A stretch of 64,000 nucleotides of DNA from Bradyrhizobium diazoefficiens (GCF_016616235.1 NZ_CP067100.1:6135001-6199000); one strand, 5' to 3'; positions 8,983 to 17,948 are shown, counted from the first letter of the stretch. A program made the numbers and translations. Notes: a model not told the origin generated them from the sequence alone.

Positions 8983-11343
8983 ATGTCATTTCAACTGCGA
9001 CGCGCGCAGCGCCTTAGCGGAGCGAGCTTGCTCCTGCTCGGCGCCGCCGCCACCTCGGCATTCGCTGAAGACAAGTCTTCGACCGAGATCCCGGCCGTCA
9101 CCGTGACGGCCCCGAGCCCGATCGTGCGCAGGGCGGTGCCGACCCGCAGCCCGGTGCGGGTCGCGCGCACCGGGCGGTCGCGCAGCCACGTGCGGGCACC
9201 CGCCGCCGCACCCGCTCCGGCGGTGGCCGCGGCGCCCGTCCCCCAGCAAGGCGTGCTGCCTGTCGTGACCGACCAGTTCGCCACCGTCACCGTGGTGCCG
9301 AACGAGGAGATCCGCCGCGCCGGCGGCGGCCAGCTCGGCGATCTCCTGTTCTCCAAGCCGGGCATCACCGGCTCGAGCTTTGCGCCGGGCGCCTCCAGCC
9401 GGCCGATCATCCGGGGCCTCGACGTCAACCGCGTCGGAATCGTCGAGAACGGCACCAATGCCGGCGGCGCCTCCGACCTCGGCGAGGATCATTTCGTTCC
9501 CGTCGATCCGCTCGCGACCAACCAGGTCGAGGTGATCCGCGGACCTGCTGCGCTGCGCTACGGATCGCAGTCGATCGGCGGCGTCGTCGCCGCCACCAAC
9601 AACCGGATTCCGGATGCGCTGCCTGCCTGCGCGCCGTCGTTCCAGACCTATGGCATGCCGACCAAGGCGCCGCTCGCGACCGCCGCGACGTCGCCTTGCG
9701 TCACCGCCGAGACGCGCACCTCGTTCGACTCGGTCAACCGCGGCGTCGAAGGCGGCATTCTGCTCGACGGCGGCAGCAACAATTTCGCCATCCACGCCGA
9801 CGCCTACGGCCGCAACACCTCCGACTACTACATTCCGGGCTATCCCTATCGCTTCGACAACACGCGTCCTGTCGGCAGCCATCAGCCGAATTCGGCAACC
9901 CAATCGGACGGCGCCTCGATCGGCGGCTCGTACTTCTTCACAGGTGGCTACATCGGCGCGGCGATCACGCAGAACGATTCGCTCTACCACATCCCCGGCA
10001 TCGACGGCGCCGATCACCACACCCGGATCGACGCCCATCAGACCAAGATCACGATGAAGGGCGAGTACCGGCCTGATGCGGCGGCGATCGACGCCGTCCG
10101 CTTCTGGGCGGGCGCGACCGATTACCGGCACAATGAGATCGGACTTGCCGATCCCGCCGACCCGACAACCGACGGCGTGCGGCAGACCTTTACGAACAAG
10201 GAGCAGGAAGTCCGCGTCGAAGTCCAGCTGATGCCGTTCAACGCGCGCTTTGCCGAAGTCACCACCGCGTTCGGCCTGCAGGCCGCGCATCAGGAATTGA
10301 CCGCGCCGAGTCCTGACGATCCCGGCGCGCTCTTCAACGGCCTCTGGGACCCGAACCGGAACATGCGCGAAGCGGGTTATGTCTTCAATGAGCTGAAGTT
10401 CACCGACACGACCAAGGCGCAGATCGCCGGCCGCATCGAGCATGTCGATTTGAGCGGATCCACGCCGGATTTTCCGGCCGATTTCCTGCCCAATGGCGCC
10501 CCTCAGACCAGCGTCGGCCGCAATCTGAATTTCACGCCGAAGAGCGGCAGCGTCGGCCTGATCCAGAATCTGCCCTACGACCTCGTCGGCAGCCTCACGG
10601 CGCAGTATGTCGAGCGCGCACCGAAGCCGGCCGAGTTGTTCTCCCGCGGCGGGCACGATGCGACCGCCACTTTCGACATCGGCAACCCGAACCTGACGAT
10701 CGAGACCGCCAAGACGGTCGAGGCCAGCCTGCGCCGCGCGACAGGGCCGCTTCGTTTCGAAGCGACCGCCTACTACACCCGCTTCGACAATTTCATCTAC
10801 CGGCGGCTGACCGGCGTCATGTGCGACGGCGACTTTGCCTCCTGCGGAGCGCCCGGTGCCGAACTCAACCAGGCCGTCTATTCGCAGAAAAACGCGATCT
10901 TCCGCGGCGGCGAATTCCAGAGCCAGGTCGATGTCGGGCAGCTCTACGGCGGCATCTGGGGTTTTGAGGACCAGTTCGACATCGTTCGCGCCACCTTCAC
11001 CGACGGGACCAACGTTCCCCGGATTCCGCCGGCGCGCATCGGTGCCGGCCTGTTCTGGCGCGACGCCAACTGGCTGACACGCATCAACCTGCTGCACGCC
11101 TTCCCGCAAGGCAACATCGCGGAAATCGCCGAGACCCCGACGCCCGGCTACAACCTGTTGAAGGCGGAGGTCACCTACAAGACCAAGCTCGACCCGAACA
11201 TGTTCGGCGCGCGCGAAATGTATGCGGGTCTCGTCGGCAACAATCTTCTCAACGAGAAGATCCGCAATTCGGTGTCCTACACCAAGGACGAGGTGTTGAT
11301 GCCCGGCATCGGCGTGCGGGCGTTCGCGAACTTCAAGTTCTAG
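8983..11343 (+). CDS. TonB-dependent outer membrane receptor, ZnuD-like (zinc uptake)
   Basis: A 786-residue outer membrane receptor. A signal peptide ends near ATSAFAED (about residue 29); a Pro/Ala/Arg-rich linker covers about 54-88. The plug domain includes GDLLFSKPGITGSSF and PVDPLATNQVEVIRGPAALRYG, the latter close to ZnuD-type zinc receptors, followed by a beta barrel ending in the terminal Phe (NFKF) typical of BAM-inserted proteins. His-containing loops (DGADHHTRIDAHQ at about 343-355) could capture metal. The ribosome site is AGGACC. The Zur-like box upstream of the preceding gene supports zinc as substrate; a different metal complex cannot be excluded. Confidence 0.88.
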   Translation: MSFQLRRAQRLSGASLLLLGAAATSAFAEDKSSTEIPAVTVTAPSPIVRRAVPTRSPVRVARTGRSRSHVRAPAAAPAPAVAAAPVPQQGVLPVVTDQFATVTVVPNEEIRRAGGGQLGDLLFSKPGITGSSFAPGASSRPIIRGLDVNRVGIVENGTNAGGASDLGEDHFVPVDPLATNQVEVIRGPAALRYGSQSIGGVVAATNNRIPDALPACAPSFQTYGMPTKAPLATAATSPCVTAETRTSFDSVNRGVEGGILLDGGSNNFAIHADAYGRNTSDYYIPGYPYRFDNTRPVGSHQPNSATQSDGASIGGSYFFTGGYIGAAITQNDSLYHIPGIDGADHHTRIDAHQTKITMKGEYRPDAAAIDAVRFWAGATDYRHNEIGLADPADPTTDGVRQTFTNKEQEVRVEVQLMPFNARFAEVTTAFGLQAAHQELTAPSPDDPGALFNGLWDPNRNMREAGYVFNELKFTDTTKAQIAGRIEHVDLSGSTPDFPADFLPNGAPQTSVGRNLNFTPKSGSVGLIQNLPYDLVGSLTAQYVERAPKPAELFSRGGHDATATFDIGNPNLTIETAKTVEASLRRATGPLRFEATAYYTRFDNFIYRRLTGVMCDGDFASCGAPGAELNQAVYSQKNAIFRGGEFQSQVDVGQLYGGIWGFEDQFDIVRATFTDGTNVPRIPPARIGAGLFWRDANWLTRINLLHAFPQGNIAEIAETPTPGYNLLKAEVTYKTKLDPNMFGAREMYAGLVGNNLLNEKIRNSVSYTKDEVLMPGIGVRAFANFKF

Positions 11344-11409
11344 CCGCGACTCTGTCGGGGGCTGCGGGCCCCGGCTTTCTCACCTTGAGCGCGCAAGCTG
11401 TGGCGAGCC

Positions 11410-11443
11410 GTAGCGCGGATGGAGCGAAGCGAAATCCGGGCTA
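11410..11443. repeat. Short palindromic repeat, GTAGC-CGGATGGAGCG type
   Basis: GTAGCGCGGATGGAGCGAAG continues to CCGGGCTAC. It is a shortened copy of the element at 48364-48449, sharing GGATGGAGCG and GCGAAATCCGGG. It lies between the convergent TonB receptor and GNAT genes. Confidence 0.65.
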
Positions 11444-11971
11444 CGGGCCTGACCGCCGATTCCGCGCCTGGCTCCAGTCCGGGCTGACCTGCCCCGACAC
11501 GCCTTCGAAGGCGCCGTCGACGAGCTCGAATACCAGGACGCGGGCCGGATCGACCGGGCCGGGCATGGTGACGCGGCCCTTGGGGACCGGCTTGAAACCG
11601 ACGCGGCTGTAATAGGCCGCGTCACCGACCAGCAGCACGATGGCGTGGCCCTTCTCCCTGGCGTCGTTCAGCGCGCGCTCCATCAACTGACGGCCGATAC
11701 TGCGGCCGCGGAACGGCGGCTCGACGGTGAGCGGCCCGAGCATCAGCGCCCTGGTCTCGCCGATCAGGATCGGCAACTGCCGGACCGAGCCGACCAGCAG
11801 CGTGCCGATGCGCGCGGTGAAGGAGACGTCGAGCAGATGGTCGACATGCTCGCGGATGCGATAGGCGCTGAGCACGAAGCGGCCGGGGCCGAAGGTGCGC
11901 TCGTGCAGCCGCTCGATCGCCTGGGCGTCGCCGGCAGCTTCGGGAAGGATGGAGAGCGAGAGATCGTTCAT
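11441..11971 (-). CDS. GNAT family N-acetyltransferase
   Basis: A 176-residue GNAT protein. The acetyl-CoA motif is LTVEPPFRGRSIGRQLM (about 85-101; core R-G-x-x-I-G, a form of R/Q-x-x-G-x-G/A), followed by HAIVLLVGDAAYYSRVGF, typical of the YhbS/predicted N-acetyltransferase group. Substrate unknown. ATG 11971 was chosen because the protein is complete from MNDLSLSIL and the upstream part of the ORF overlaps the neighbouring membrane gene; no clear ribosome site was found. It follows the glycan genes at 56 bases on the same strand but may be independent. Confidence 0.82.
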   Translation of the reverse strand: MNDLSLSILPEAAGDAQAIERLHERTFGPGRFVLSAYRIREHVDHLLDVSFTARIGTLLVGSVRQLPILIGETRALMLGPLTVEPPFRGRSIGRQLMERALNDAREKGHAIVLLVGDAAYYSRVGFKPVPKGRVTMPGPVDPARVLVFELVDGAFEGVSGQVSPDWSQARNRRSGP

Positions 11972-12027
11972 GTCAATACGCGGATAGCATCCGGGCGCGC
12001 CCAGGTCCATCGAACCATGCTGTCGGT

Positions 12028-13152
12028 TCACACATGTATCGCTTCTCCCAAGCGGGCCGGCTCCGCAGATTCGGCCGGCTGCATGATGAGTGCGAAGCAC
12101 ACGCTCCATACCGAGAGCATAGCGATCGGAACGACATAATAAGGCGTGAACGTAGGATGGCTAAGGAAGAAGATAAGGTTGACGAGAAGATTGCCACTCA
12201 CGACGAGGGCGACCTGCCGTCCTCCGCCCTGGCCGGTCCGCAACAGCCAGGCGGTCGAGCCGACCGCGAGCAGGACCAGAACGAACTGCATGTCGTGAAG
12301 ATACTGGTTCAGGATGTTGAGATCGATCGTGGGCGCGGTGGCATCGTCGGGACTGTAGGTCGTTGCAAACGGACTGCCGGCGTTGATCGCATTGGCGGCC
12401 AAGGTCGGAATCATCCCGACGACGAAGGCCAGGCCAAGAGCCAATCCTCGTACAAACGTCGCAGCCGTTCGCGAGCGGAGAAAGGAGAGGCCGAGAAAAA
12501 GGACATAGCCTGCCACCAAGAGCAGGTTCGGCAATCTGAGGTTGACGGAGAGTCCGAGCAGGAGGCCGATCAGCAGGACAAGCCAAACATTGTTCTTCGC
12601 CCTGATCAGCCAGACGGCGGTCAGACAGCCTACGAGAGGGCAGATCGCCATTGTCGGGGCAATGGAATAGCTGGCCTTGGCCGGGTTGATCATCATGTAG
12701 ACCGCCAGCGCACCAAACACGCCCGCCCCCACGAGCGGCCATAGCGACCGCGCGAGGAAAATGGCGAGCAATGCGAAACCGCAGACGATCAGATTGACGC
12801 TGATGTAGAGCAGCACCACCTGACGGCCCTGTGGAAACAGCGCGAGCACGAGCCCCGTACCCGGCGGATATTGCATCACATATTTTCCGTTGGCCGCCGG
12901 AGGATGGCATGGTGCAGGGGCCCCCTCGGGGAAACCTATTTCCTTCAGCTTGCCTTGCAGGAAGTGATCTTCATCCCGCGAGACATCCGTATCCAATCCA
13001 CCGATCCCATACAGCTGAAACAGGTGCGCCTGCCGCAAATAGCAGATGTCGTCCCACACGCCGCGGGCTTCAGTCCAATGCGACGTCGTACGAACGTTGC
13101 TGGCAAGGATCAGCAGACAGATCGCGCCGAACGCCAATTTGAGAAACTTCAT
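12028..13152 (-). CDS. Polytopic membrane protein, GT-C glycosyltransferase-like
   Basis: A 374-residue protein with about nine or ten hydrophobic segments. Its layout (short N-terminal helix, extracytoplasmic loop with DDICYLRQAH and PPGTGLVLALFP, then many helices) resembles polyprenol-dependent GT-C transferases such as the GT39/ArnT group, but no catalytic residue can be assigned with confidence. It starts 31 bases after a GT2 glycosyltransferase and lies in a cluster with an acyltransferase, so a role in surface glycan or lipid modification is likely. Base composition is visibly poorer in GC than flanking genes, which may indicate transfer. Confidence 0.65.
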   Translation of the reverse strand: MKFLKLAFGAICLLILASNVRTTSHWTEARGVWDDICYLRQAHLFQLYGIGGLDTDVSRDEDHFLQGKLKEIGFPEGAPAPCHPPAANGKYVMQYPPGTGLVLALFPQGRQVVLLYISVNLIVCGFALLAIFLARSLWPLVGAGVFGALAVYMMINPAKASYSIAPTMAICPLVGCLTAVWLIRAKNNVWLVLLIGLLLGLSVNLRLPNLLLVAGYVLFLGLSFLRSRTAATFVRGLALGLAFVVGMIPTLAANAINAGSPFATTYSPDDATAPTIDLNILNQYLHDMQFVLVLLAVGSTAWLLRTGQGGGRQVALVVSGNLLVNLIFFLSHPTFTPYYVVPIAMLSVWSVCFALIMQPAESAEPARLGEAIHV

Positions 13153-13183
13153 CCCATCACCATGGCCGGAAGTACATCAGACG

Positions 13184-14380
13184 CTAATTGTGCTTGATCG
13201 ACATCAGCCCGGCGAGAAAGCCGGTGAATACCAGCTGGGCCCCCACTGTGATCGCGGTCGTGGAAAGCGCCACGACACGGAGCAAGCTCGAGACGTCGAG
13301 CGGTCCAAAATTGGTTTCGCCCCATTTGACGATGGCCGTCATCAGGCCGGCGGCTCCCAGCACGAAGACGGCCATGCCTCCAAAAACGAAGAGCTCGAGG
13401 GTGCAGGCTTCGAGAATGCGGCCGTATCGCGGAGATGGCGGAAGAAGATTCAGATCCTCGGCGAAACCGCGGGCAATCGTCGCAAAGCAAATGCCCTGAA
13501 TGCCCACGATGAGGCAGGTACATGCCACCAACATCGTTCGAATGTCGAAACCGATGCCACCGATCCTGATTGGCCCAAAAAACAAGAGACCGCTCAGCGC
13601 GATCCCGACCGCCACGAGCAGCGCGCCGGGGTAAAGGAACAGCCATCTCGGCGAATATAGCAGCAAAAACTTGAGGTGACGCCAGCCGTCGCGCCACGTC
13701 CTCAGGTGCGGAGGACGTGATCGGCCGTCCCTCGAGAGCGTGGTCGGCACTTCCGATATTTTCAACCCGACGAGCGTGGCGCGAACAACCATTTCGCTCG
13801 CAAACTCCATTCCGGTGGTCCGCAGGTCCAGTTTCGCAATTTGATCCCGCGAAAAGCCCCGCATGCCACAATGAAAATCGCGGAGAGATGTGCAGAAGAA
13901 CAGACGGCCCAACCAGCTCAGGATGGGGTTTCCGAGATAGCGATGAAGAAAGGGCATCGCGCCGGATTCGATGCCTCCGCGAAACCTGTTTCCCATCACC
14001 AGGTCATCACCGGCCCGCAAGCGCTCCAGGAATGCATCGAGGCGTGCGAAATCATAACTGTCGTCAGCGTCACCCATGACGATATAGCGGCCGCGAGCCG
14101 CCGCGATACCGGCGCGGAGTGCTGACCCGTAGCCGCGCATGGGAACGTTGATGACACGAGCGCCCCCGGCCTCAGCGATATGCTGCGAATTATCGGTGCT
14201 GCCATTATCGGCAATCAAAACCTCGCCTGCGATCCGGCTCCGACCAAGAAACGCCTGCGCCTTGGCAACGCAGACGGCCAGCGTTTCAGCCTCATTGAGG
14301 CAAGGCATCAAGATCGTCAGTTCGAGCTCTGGCATGGTCGCCGACGGGGTGCCTCGAGTTGCAGGTTTGGTGAAATCCAT
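13184..14380 (-). CDS. GT2 family glycosyltransferase with C-terminal membrane helices
   Basis: A 398-residue protein. Residues 18-245 form a GT-A domain of the dolichol-phosphate-mannose-synthase-like GT2 class: ILMPCLNEAETL, ADNGSTDNS, and the metal-binding GDADDSYDF (about 113-121). Four hydrophobic segments follow (from about 240 on), as in polyprenyl-phosphate sugar synthases. It would transfer a nucleotide-activated sugar to a lipid carrier that the neighbouring GT-C-like protein could use. ATG 14380 is taken; an ATG 45 bases further in (MPELEL) is possible. Downstream gene at 31 bases, upstream acyltransferase at 42 bases: one operon. Confidence 0.85.
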   Translation of the reverse strand: MDFTKPATRGTPSATMPELELTILMPCLNEAETLAVCVAKAQAFLGRSRIAGEVLIADNGSTDNSQHIAEAGGARVINVPMRGYGSALRAGIAAARGRYIVMGDADDSYDFARLDAFLERLRAGDDLVMGNRFRGGIESGAMPFLHRYLGNPILSWLGRLFFCTSLRDFHCGMRGFSRDQIAKLDLRTTGMEFASEMVVRATLVGLKISEVPTTLSRDGRSRPPHLRTWRDGWRHLKFLLLYSPRWLFLYPGALLVAVGIALSGLLFFGPIRIGGIGFDIRTMLVACTCLIVGIQGICFATIARGFAEDLNLLPPSPRYGRILEACTLELFVFGGMAVFVLGAAGLMTAIVKWGETNFGPLDVSSLLRVVALSTTAITVGAQLVFTGFLAGLMSIKHN

Positions 14381-14422
14381 CGATTCAACCAGTTTCGCTC
14401 GCGAGCATGGGAGGCAGGACCG

Positions 14423-15487
14423 TTACTGCGCAAAGGCGCGGTTGCGCAAGCTAGTCAGGCCTGCGAGCCGGCGACCGAGGTTGATCCCGGGAACTTCGGC
14501 CAGCTTGTAGCAGGCCAGCGCAGGCCCGGCCGCTGCGAGGGTAGTCAGCACCGATAGGGTCATCGCAATTGCCCAGGGGTTCAGGTGCTCGAACCATCGA
14601 GCGCCCAGAGCTATCGCCGGCGCGACCGTGAGCATGTGCAGCAAATAGAAGCTGTAGGATATGCGGCCGTAAAAGCGCACCAGACGCCAATCGAGCAGTT
14701 TCATCGCGGGTTGATACGGCCATTGCGAAATCGCCAATACGAGCAAAGCTCCACCGATGCAATCCATCAAGATCATCAAACCGGCGTCTTGCTTGAGCAT
14801 GCCCGCCACAAGGAAAAGTGCAGTACCGAGGACGGGAATCCAAATCGACGTCCGCAGGGAAACAAAGCGCGCGATCTTCGGTCCTTCGAAATGAACGAGA
14901 ATGCCTGCAAGAAAAGCATAAAGCGGCGCTAAATTCGCACCAATGAGATCCCGATACTGGCCAACGAACGACAGGCCGAACAGAACGGCGGCAACCGCGA
15001 GGAGAGGCGTCCTGCCGTATTTCCGGTATGCTCGGACGGAGATGAAGATCAGCGGCGTCGCGGCAATCTCAACCGTCAATGACCACATCACGCCATTTAT
15101 GTCGCTCTTGACGAGAAGCATGTTGAGCAAGACGTTGAGAGGTGCGAACGAACCCTCAAAGCCGACATAGAACCCAAAACGTTCGTGAAGAAACGTGAGC
15201 AGGCCGATGACAACGATGGACGCCGGCAAAAGACGAAAGGCCCTGTGCCTGGCAAACGAAACGAAGGAGATGGGATCCGCCTTGTCCAGGCTTCTGGCGA
15301 GAACAAATCCGCTGATGACGAAAAAAACGACGACGCAGCCAAGGCCGTTGGCGAAGGCGAAATAGACCCGCGAAAACCCGGACGCCGGGTATTGCAAGTA
15401 CATGGCGCCGCAATGGTAGGCGGCGACCAGAACGGCAGCCAATCCGCGAAGCGATTCAAGTCTCGGGATGAAGTCGTTTTGCCCCAT
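14423..15487 (-). CDS. Acyltransferase family 3 (OafA/YrhL-like)
   Basis: A 354-residue protein of about ten hydrophobic segments. The N-terminus has the Acyl_transf_3 signature RLESLRGLAAVLVAAYH (catalytic His near residue 25), then FFVISGFVLARSL and RHRAFRLLPA. These enzymes move acyl groups, usually acetyl, to sugars of LPS, capsule or other glycans across the inner membrane. A strong AGGAGG ribosome site precedes the ATG. It heads a leftward three-gene set with the GT2 and GT-C-like proteins. Confidence 0.88.
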   Translation of the reverse strand: MGQNDFIPRLESLRGLAAVLVAAYHCGAMYLQYPASGFSRVYFAFANGLGCVVVFFVISGFVLARSLDKADPISFVSFARHRAFRLLPASIVVIGLLTFLHERFGFYVGFEGSFAPLNVLLNMLLVKSDINGVMWSLTVEIAATPLIFISVRAYRKYGRTPLLAVAAVLFGLSFVGQYRDLIGANLAPLYAFLAGILVHFEGPKIARFVSLRTSIWIPVLGTALFLVAGMLKQDAGLMILMDCIGGALLVLAISQWPYQPAMKLLDWRLVRFYGRISYSFYLLHMLTVAPAIALGARWFEHLNPWAIAMTLSVLTTLAAAGPALACYKLAEVPGINLGRRLAGLTSLRNRAFAQ

Positions 15488-15548
15488 GCGACATTCCTCC
15501 TAACACAAAAATAGCCCGCAAAAGAAGCACGTTCCTTCCGCCTCGTCC

Positions 15549-16040
15549 TCACCGCCACGTCGGCATCAGCGGCTTGCCATCCAGCACTTCCGCGAGCCGC
15601 AGCCGTGTGCCTGATGTGGTGCCCTCGGGCAGCGCCGAGATCGCGAAGAAGCCGCATTCGGCGATCTCGCGATTGGGCGCGGGCAGACGTTCCTGCCTGA
15701 ACTGCCTGACGACATAAACCGCGACATGGTCGCGGCGGGAGACGTGGCTGTTGAGAAAGATGCCGTGCAGCACGGCCTCTCCAGTGAGATCGATATCTCC
15801 CTCCTCCTTGAGCTCGCGCCGCATCGCCTGCTCCATGGTCTCGCCATAATCGACGCCGCCGCCGGGCAGATACCAGCCGCTGACATAGCTGTGCCTGACC
15901 AGGAACACCCTGTTGTCGGCATCCAGCACCACGGCGCGAACCCCGAGCGTCATGCCGCGAACGAACAGGAAATAGGTGTGGAAGATTCGCCGCAGCAGCG
16001 GCTCGAATTTCCGTCGGACAACGTTCAGACGTTCTCCCAT
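15549..16040 (-). CDS. NUDIX hydrolase
   Basis: A 163-residue protein with a complete Nudix box at about residues 60-82: GGGVDYGETMEQAMRRE followed by LKEEGD, fitting G-x5-E-x7-R-E-U-x-E-E-x-G-U. The N-terminus (LLRRIFHTYFLFVRGMTLGVRAV) is that of the group annotated as phosphohydrolase/NTP pyrophosphohydrolase. Substrate unknown. It is 61 bases upstream of the acyltransferase on the same strand, but its higher GC matches the normal chromosome rather than the glycan set. Confidence 0.88.
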   Translation of the reverse strand: MGERLNVVRRKFEPLLRRIFHTYFLFVRGMTLGVRAVVLDADNRVFLVRHSYVSGWYLPGGGVDYGETMEQAMRRELKEEGDIDLTGEAVLHGIFLNSHVSRRDHVAVYVVRQFRQERLPAPNREIAECGFFAISALPEGTTSGTRLRLAEVLDGKPLMPTWR

Positions 16041-16073
16041 CAGGCTTCCTTGACGCTCCTCTTCAGGTTTCGA

Positions 16074-16118
16074 TTGCTCAGGCTTGGCTTGCTCAGGCTT
16101 GGCTTGCTCAGGCTTGGC
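16074..16118. repeat. Three perfect 15-base tandem copies
   Basis: The unit TTGCTCAGGCTTGGC is repeated three times without change (16074-16088, 16089-16103, 16104-16118), between the divergent NUDIX and metallophosphoesterase genes. The unit length is a multiple of three, but no credible gene uses it. It may vary in copy number among strains. Confidence 0.9.
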
Positions 16119-16177
16119 TTGCGCGCTGCCCGCGACCTTGCCATTACAGCAGACGAATAGCGAGGCAATCGCGCGCC

Positions 16178-17074
16178 ATGACTCAGAACATGCTGGCCCC
16201 CTTCACGCTCGCCCATCTGTCCGATCCGCATCTCGCGCCGCTGCCGAAGCCGCACCTGGCCGAGCTCGCGGGCAAGCGCGTGCTCGGCTACGTCAACTGG
16301 ACGCGCAACCGCCATAAGTACCAGCGCCGCGATGTGCTCGACGCACTCGTCGCCGACATCAAGGCGCAGGCGCCCGATCACATCGCGGTCACAGGCGATC
16401 TCGTCAACCTCGCGCTGGAAGCCGAGTTCGCGCCGGCGCGCGCCTGGCTCGACGATGTCGGGCCGCCCGACCGCGTCACCACGATTCCGGGCAATCACGA
16501 CGCCTATGTCCGCGCCACCTTTCATCGCTTCGGCGAGACCTTTGCGCCCTATCTTGCCGGCGACGACGGCCGCATCGGCTTTCCGAGCGTACGCCGGCGC
16601 GGGCCGCTCGCGCTGATCAGCCTGTCCACGGCGGTGCCGACCCTGCCATTGATGGCGACAGGCACGCTCGGCCGCGAGCAACTCGCCGCGCTCGCAGAGG
16701 TGCTCGAACGGCTCGCGGCCCAAGATCTCTTCCGCGTGCTGCTGGTGCATCATCCGCTGAAGTCCGTCGCACGGCACAAGCGGATGACCGACTCGGCCGC
16801 GCTGCTGGCGCTGCTCAAGCGCCACGGCGTCGAGCTGATCCTGCACGGGCACGACCACATCCATTCGACGATGTGGTTCGAGGGCCCAAACGGCAACATC
16901 CCCGCGCTCGGCGTGCCCTCGGCCTCCGCGCTCGCGCATGGGCATTATCCGGCGGCGGCGTATAATCTCTTCACGATCGACAAGGACAATGCCGGCTGGC
17001 GCTGCGAGCAGACAGTGCGGGGGCTTGGGGCCGGGTTTCAGATCCAGCAGATCAAGCATGTGAGGTTGATCTGA
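16178..17074 (+). CDS. Metallophosphoesterase (calcineurin-like)
   Basis: A 298-residue protein with all metal-site motifs of the family: DPH near residues 16-18, GDLVN near 74-78, GNHD near 107-110, HHPLKS, and GHDHIHS near 226-232. It has no signal peptide, so it is cytoplasmic. The group includes 3',5'-cyclic-AMP and UDP-diacylglucosamine-type phosphodiesterases; the specific substrate cannot be read from the sequence. The start follows the divergent NUDIX gene by 137 bases including the 15-base tandem repeats. Confidence 0.87.
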   Translation: MTQNMLAPFTLAHLSDPHLAPLPKPHLAELAGKRVLGYVNWTRNRHKYQRRDVLDALVADIKAQAPDHIAVTGDLVNLALEAEFAPARAWLDDVGPPDRVTTIPGNHDAYVRATFHRFGETFAPYLAGDDGRIGFPSVRRRGPLALISLSTAVPTLPLMATGTLGREQLAALAEVLERLAAQDLFRVLLVHHPLKSVARHKRMTDSAALLALLKRHGVELILHGHDHIHSTMWFEGPNGNIPALGVPSASALAHGHYPAAAYNLFTIDKDNAGWRCEQTVRGLGAGFQIQQIKHVRLI

Positions 17075-17081
17075 GGTCACT

Positions 17082-17182
17082 GTCATTCCGGGGCGCGCGA
17101 AGCGCGAGCCCGGAATCCATCGGGCCACAAAACGCGACGATGAATGGATTCCGGGTTCATGCTTCGCATGCCCCGGAATGAC
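17082..17182. repeat. Palindromic element, GTCATTCCGGGGC type, copy 1
   Basis: GTCATTCCGGGGCGCGCGAA and its reverse complement bracket about 100 bases, with inner CCGGAATCCAT/ATGGATTCCGG pairs. Copies at 40821-40920 and 47591-47694 share both ends. Position between the convergent genes suggests a hairpin that may end transcription from either side. Confidence 0.88.
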
Positions 17183-17196
17183 GACGGAGAGAGCGT

Positions 17197-17754
17197 TCAC
17201 CAGCTCCGCAGGACCGCGACCAGGGCGACGCCGAACAGCGCGGCGGCGCCGAGGATGAAGCCGAGCAAGAACGGCCAGATGCGCGAACGCCGCCGCGGCT
17301 TTTCGGCGACTTCGGCCTTCGGCTCGGGCGGGACCACCATCGCGCGCTCGCGCTCGATCATGCGGCGCGCGACATAGTCGGTGGCGGCATCCACGATCAC
17401 CGAGGTGTCGTGGGATTCGGCAAGCACAATGCGGCCGAAGCGGGTGTCCTGGACGAAGCGGTACTGCCGCTTGTCACGCCCCATCATGACGTGGGCGACG
17501 ACGTCGATCCAGAGCCTGGGCGTGTCGCCCTGGCTGATGCCGCGGTCAAACAGGTCGATTTGGTCGGGCACCTGGGCGAACAGCGGATCGAGCGCGTCGT
17601 TCAGAATCTCGAGCCGCGCCACCTCGGCATCCCTGAGATCGACGACCACGCCGGTCCGGTCGGCGGCCTCGATCCGCGCGCGCAACAGCGCATCGCGCAG
17701 CCGCACCGGGCGCGGCTGGCTGGGATAGGTCCCGCTGGTCTCGGGCTCTGACAT
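17197..17754 (-). CDS. Conserved hypothetical protein with C-terminal membrane anchor
   Basis: A 185-residue protein. The soluble part (1-145) contains FDRGISQGDTPRLWIDVVAH and RRFVQDTRFGRIVL-like strands; then a basic KPRRRSR and a single strong transmembrane helix (about 160-182). It would sit in the inner membrane with the N-terminal domain in the cytoplasm by the positive-inside rule. I recall uncharacterised homologues in Bradyrhizobium but cannot assign a family or function. No obvious operon partner. Confidence 0.7.
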   Translation of the reverse strand: MSEPETSGTYPSQPRPVRLRDALLRARIEAADRTGVVVDLRDAEVARLEILNDALDPLFAQVPDQIDLFDRGISQGDTPRLWIDVVAHVMMGRDKRQYRFVQDTRFGRIVLAESHDTSVIVDAATDYVARRMIERERAMVVPPEPKAEVAEKPRRRSRIWPFLLGFILGAAALFGVALVAVLRSW

Positions 17755-17863
17755 TGGCGGCCTCGTCCTCGACTTTCCGCCATTAACCTATCAGCAACCA
17801 AACCGTCCGCAAAGGGTCCACAATTCCAGATACTTACGCCGCCCACAGCTGCCCGACCTGTGC

Positions 17864-17903
17864 CAAAAACAGACGATCCCACCCAGGCAGAGCCTGGATG
17901 GGA
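17864..17903 (-). terminator. Rho-independent terminator of the aceA-DUF4170 unit
   Basis: On the minus strand an 11-base stem (TCCCATCCAGG / CCTGGGTGGGA, one G-U pair) with a CTCTG loop is followed by a TTTTT run. It lies 45 bases after the DUF4170 stop. Confidence 0.75.
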
Positions 17904-17948
17904 CCATCCGTCCTTGGACGTCTTCTTAATTCAGGTCGACAAAGGCCG

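Noticed and set aside
8986..11109. 707-residue minus-strand frame
   Set aside because: Antisense to the TonB receptor, which has signal peptide, plug and terminal Phe.
16040..17200. 386-residue minus-strand frame with KPSLS repeats at its C-terminus
   Set aside because: The repeats come from the 15-base tandem copies; the rest is antisense to the metallophosphoesterase with its complete motif set.
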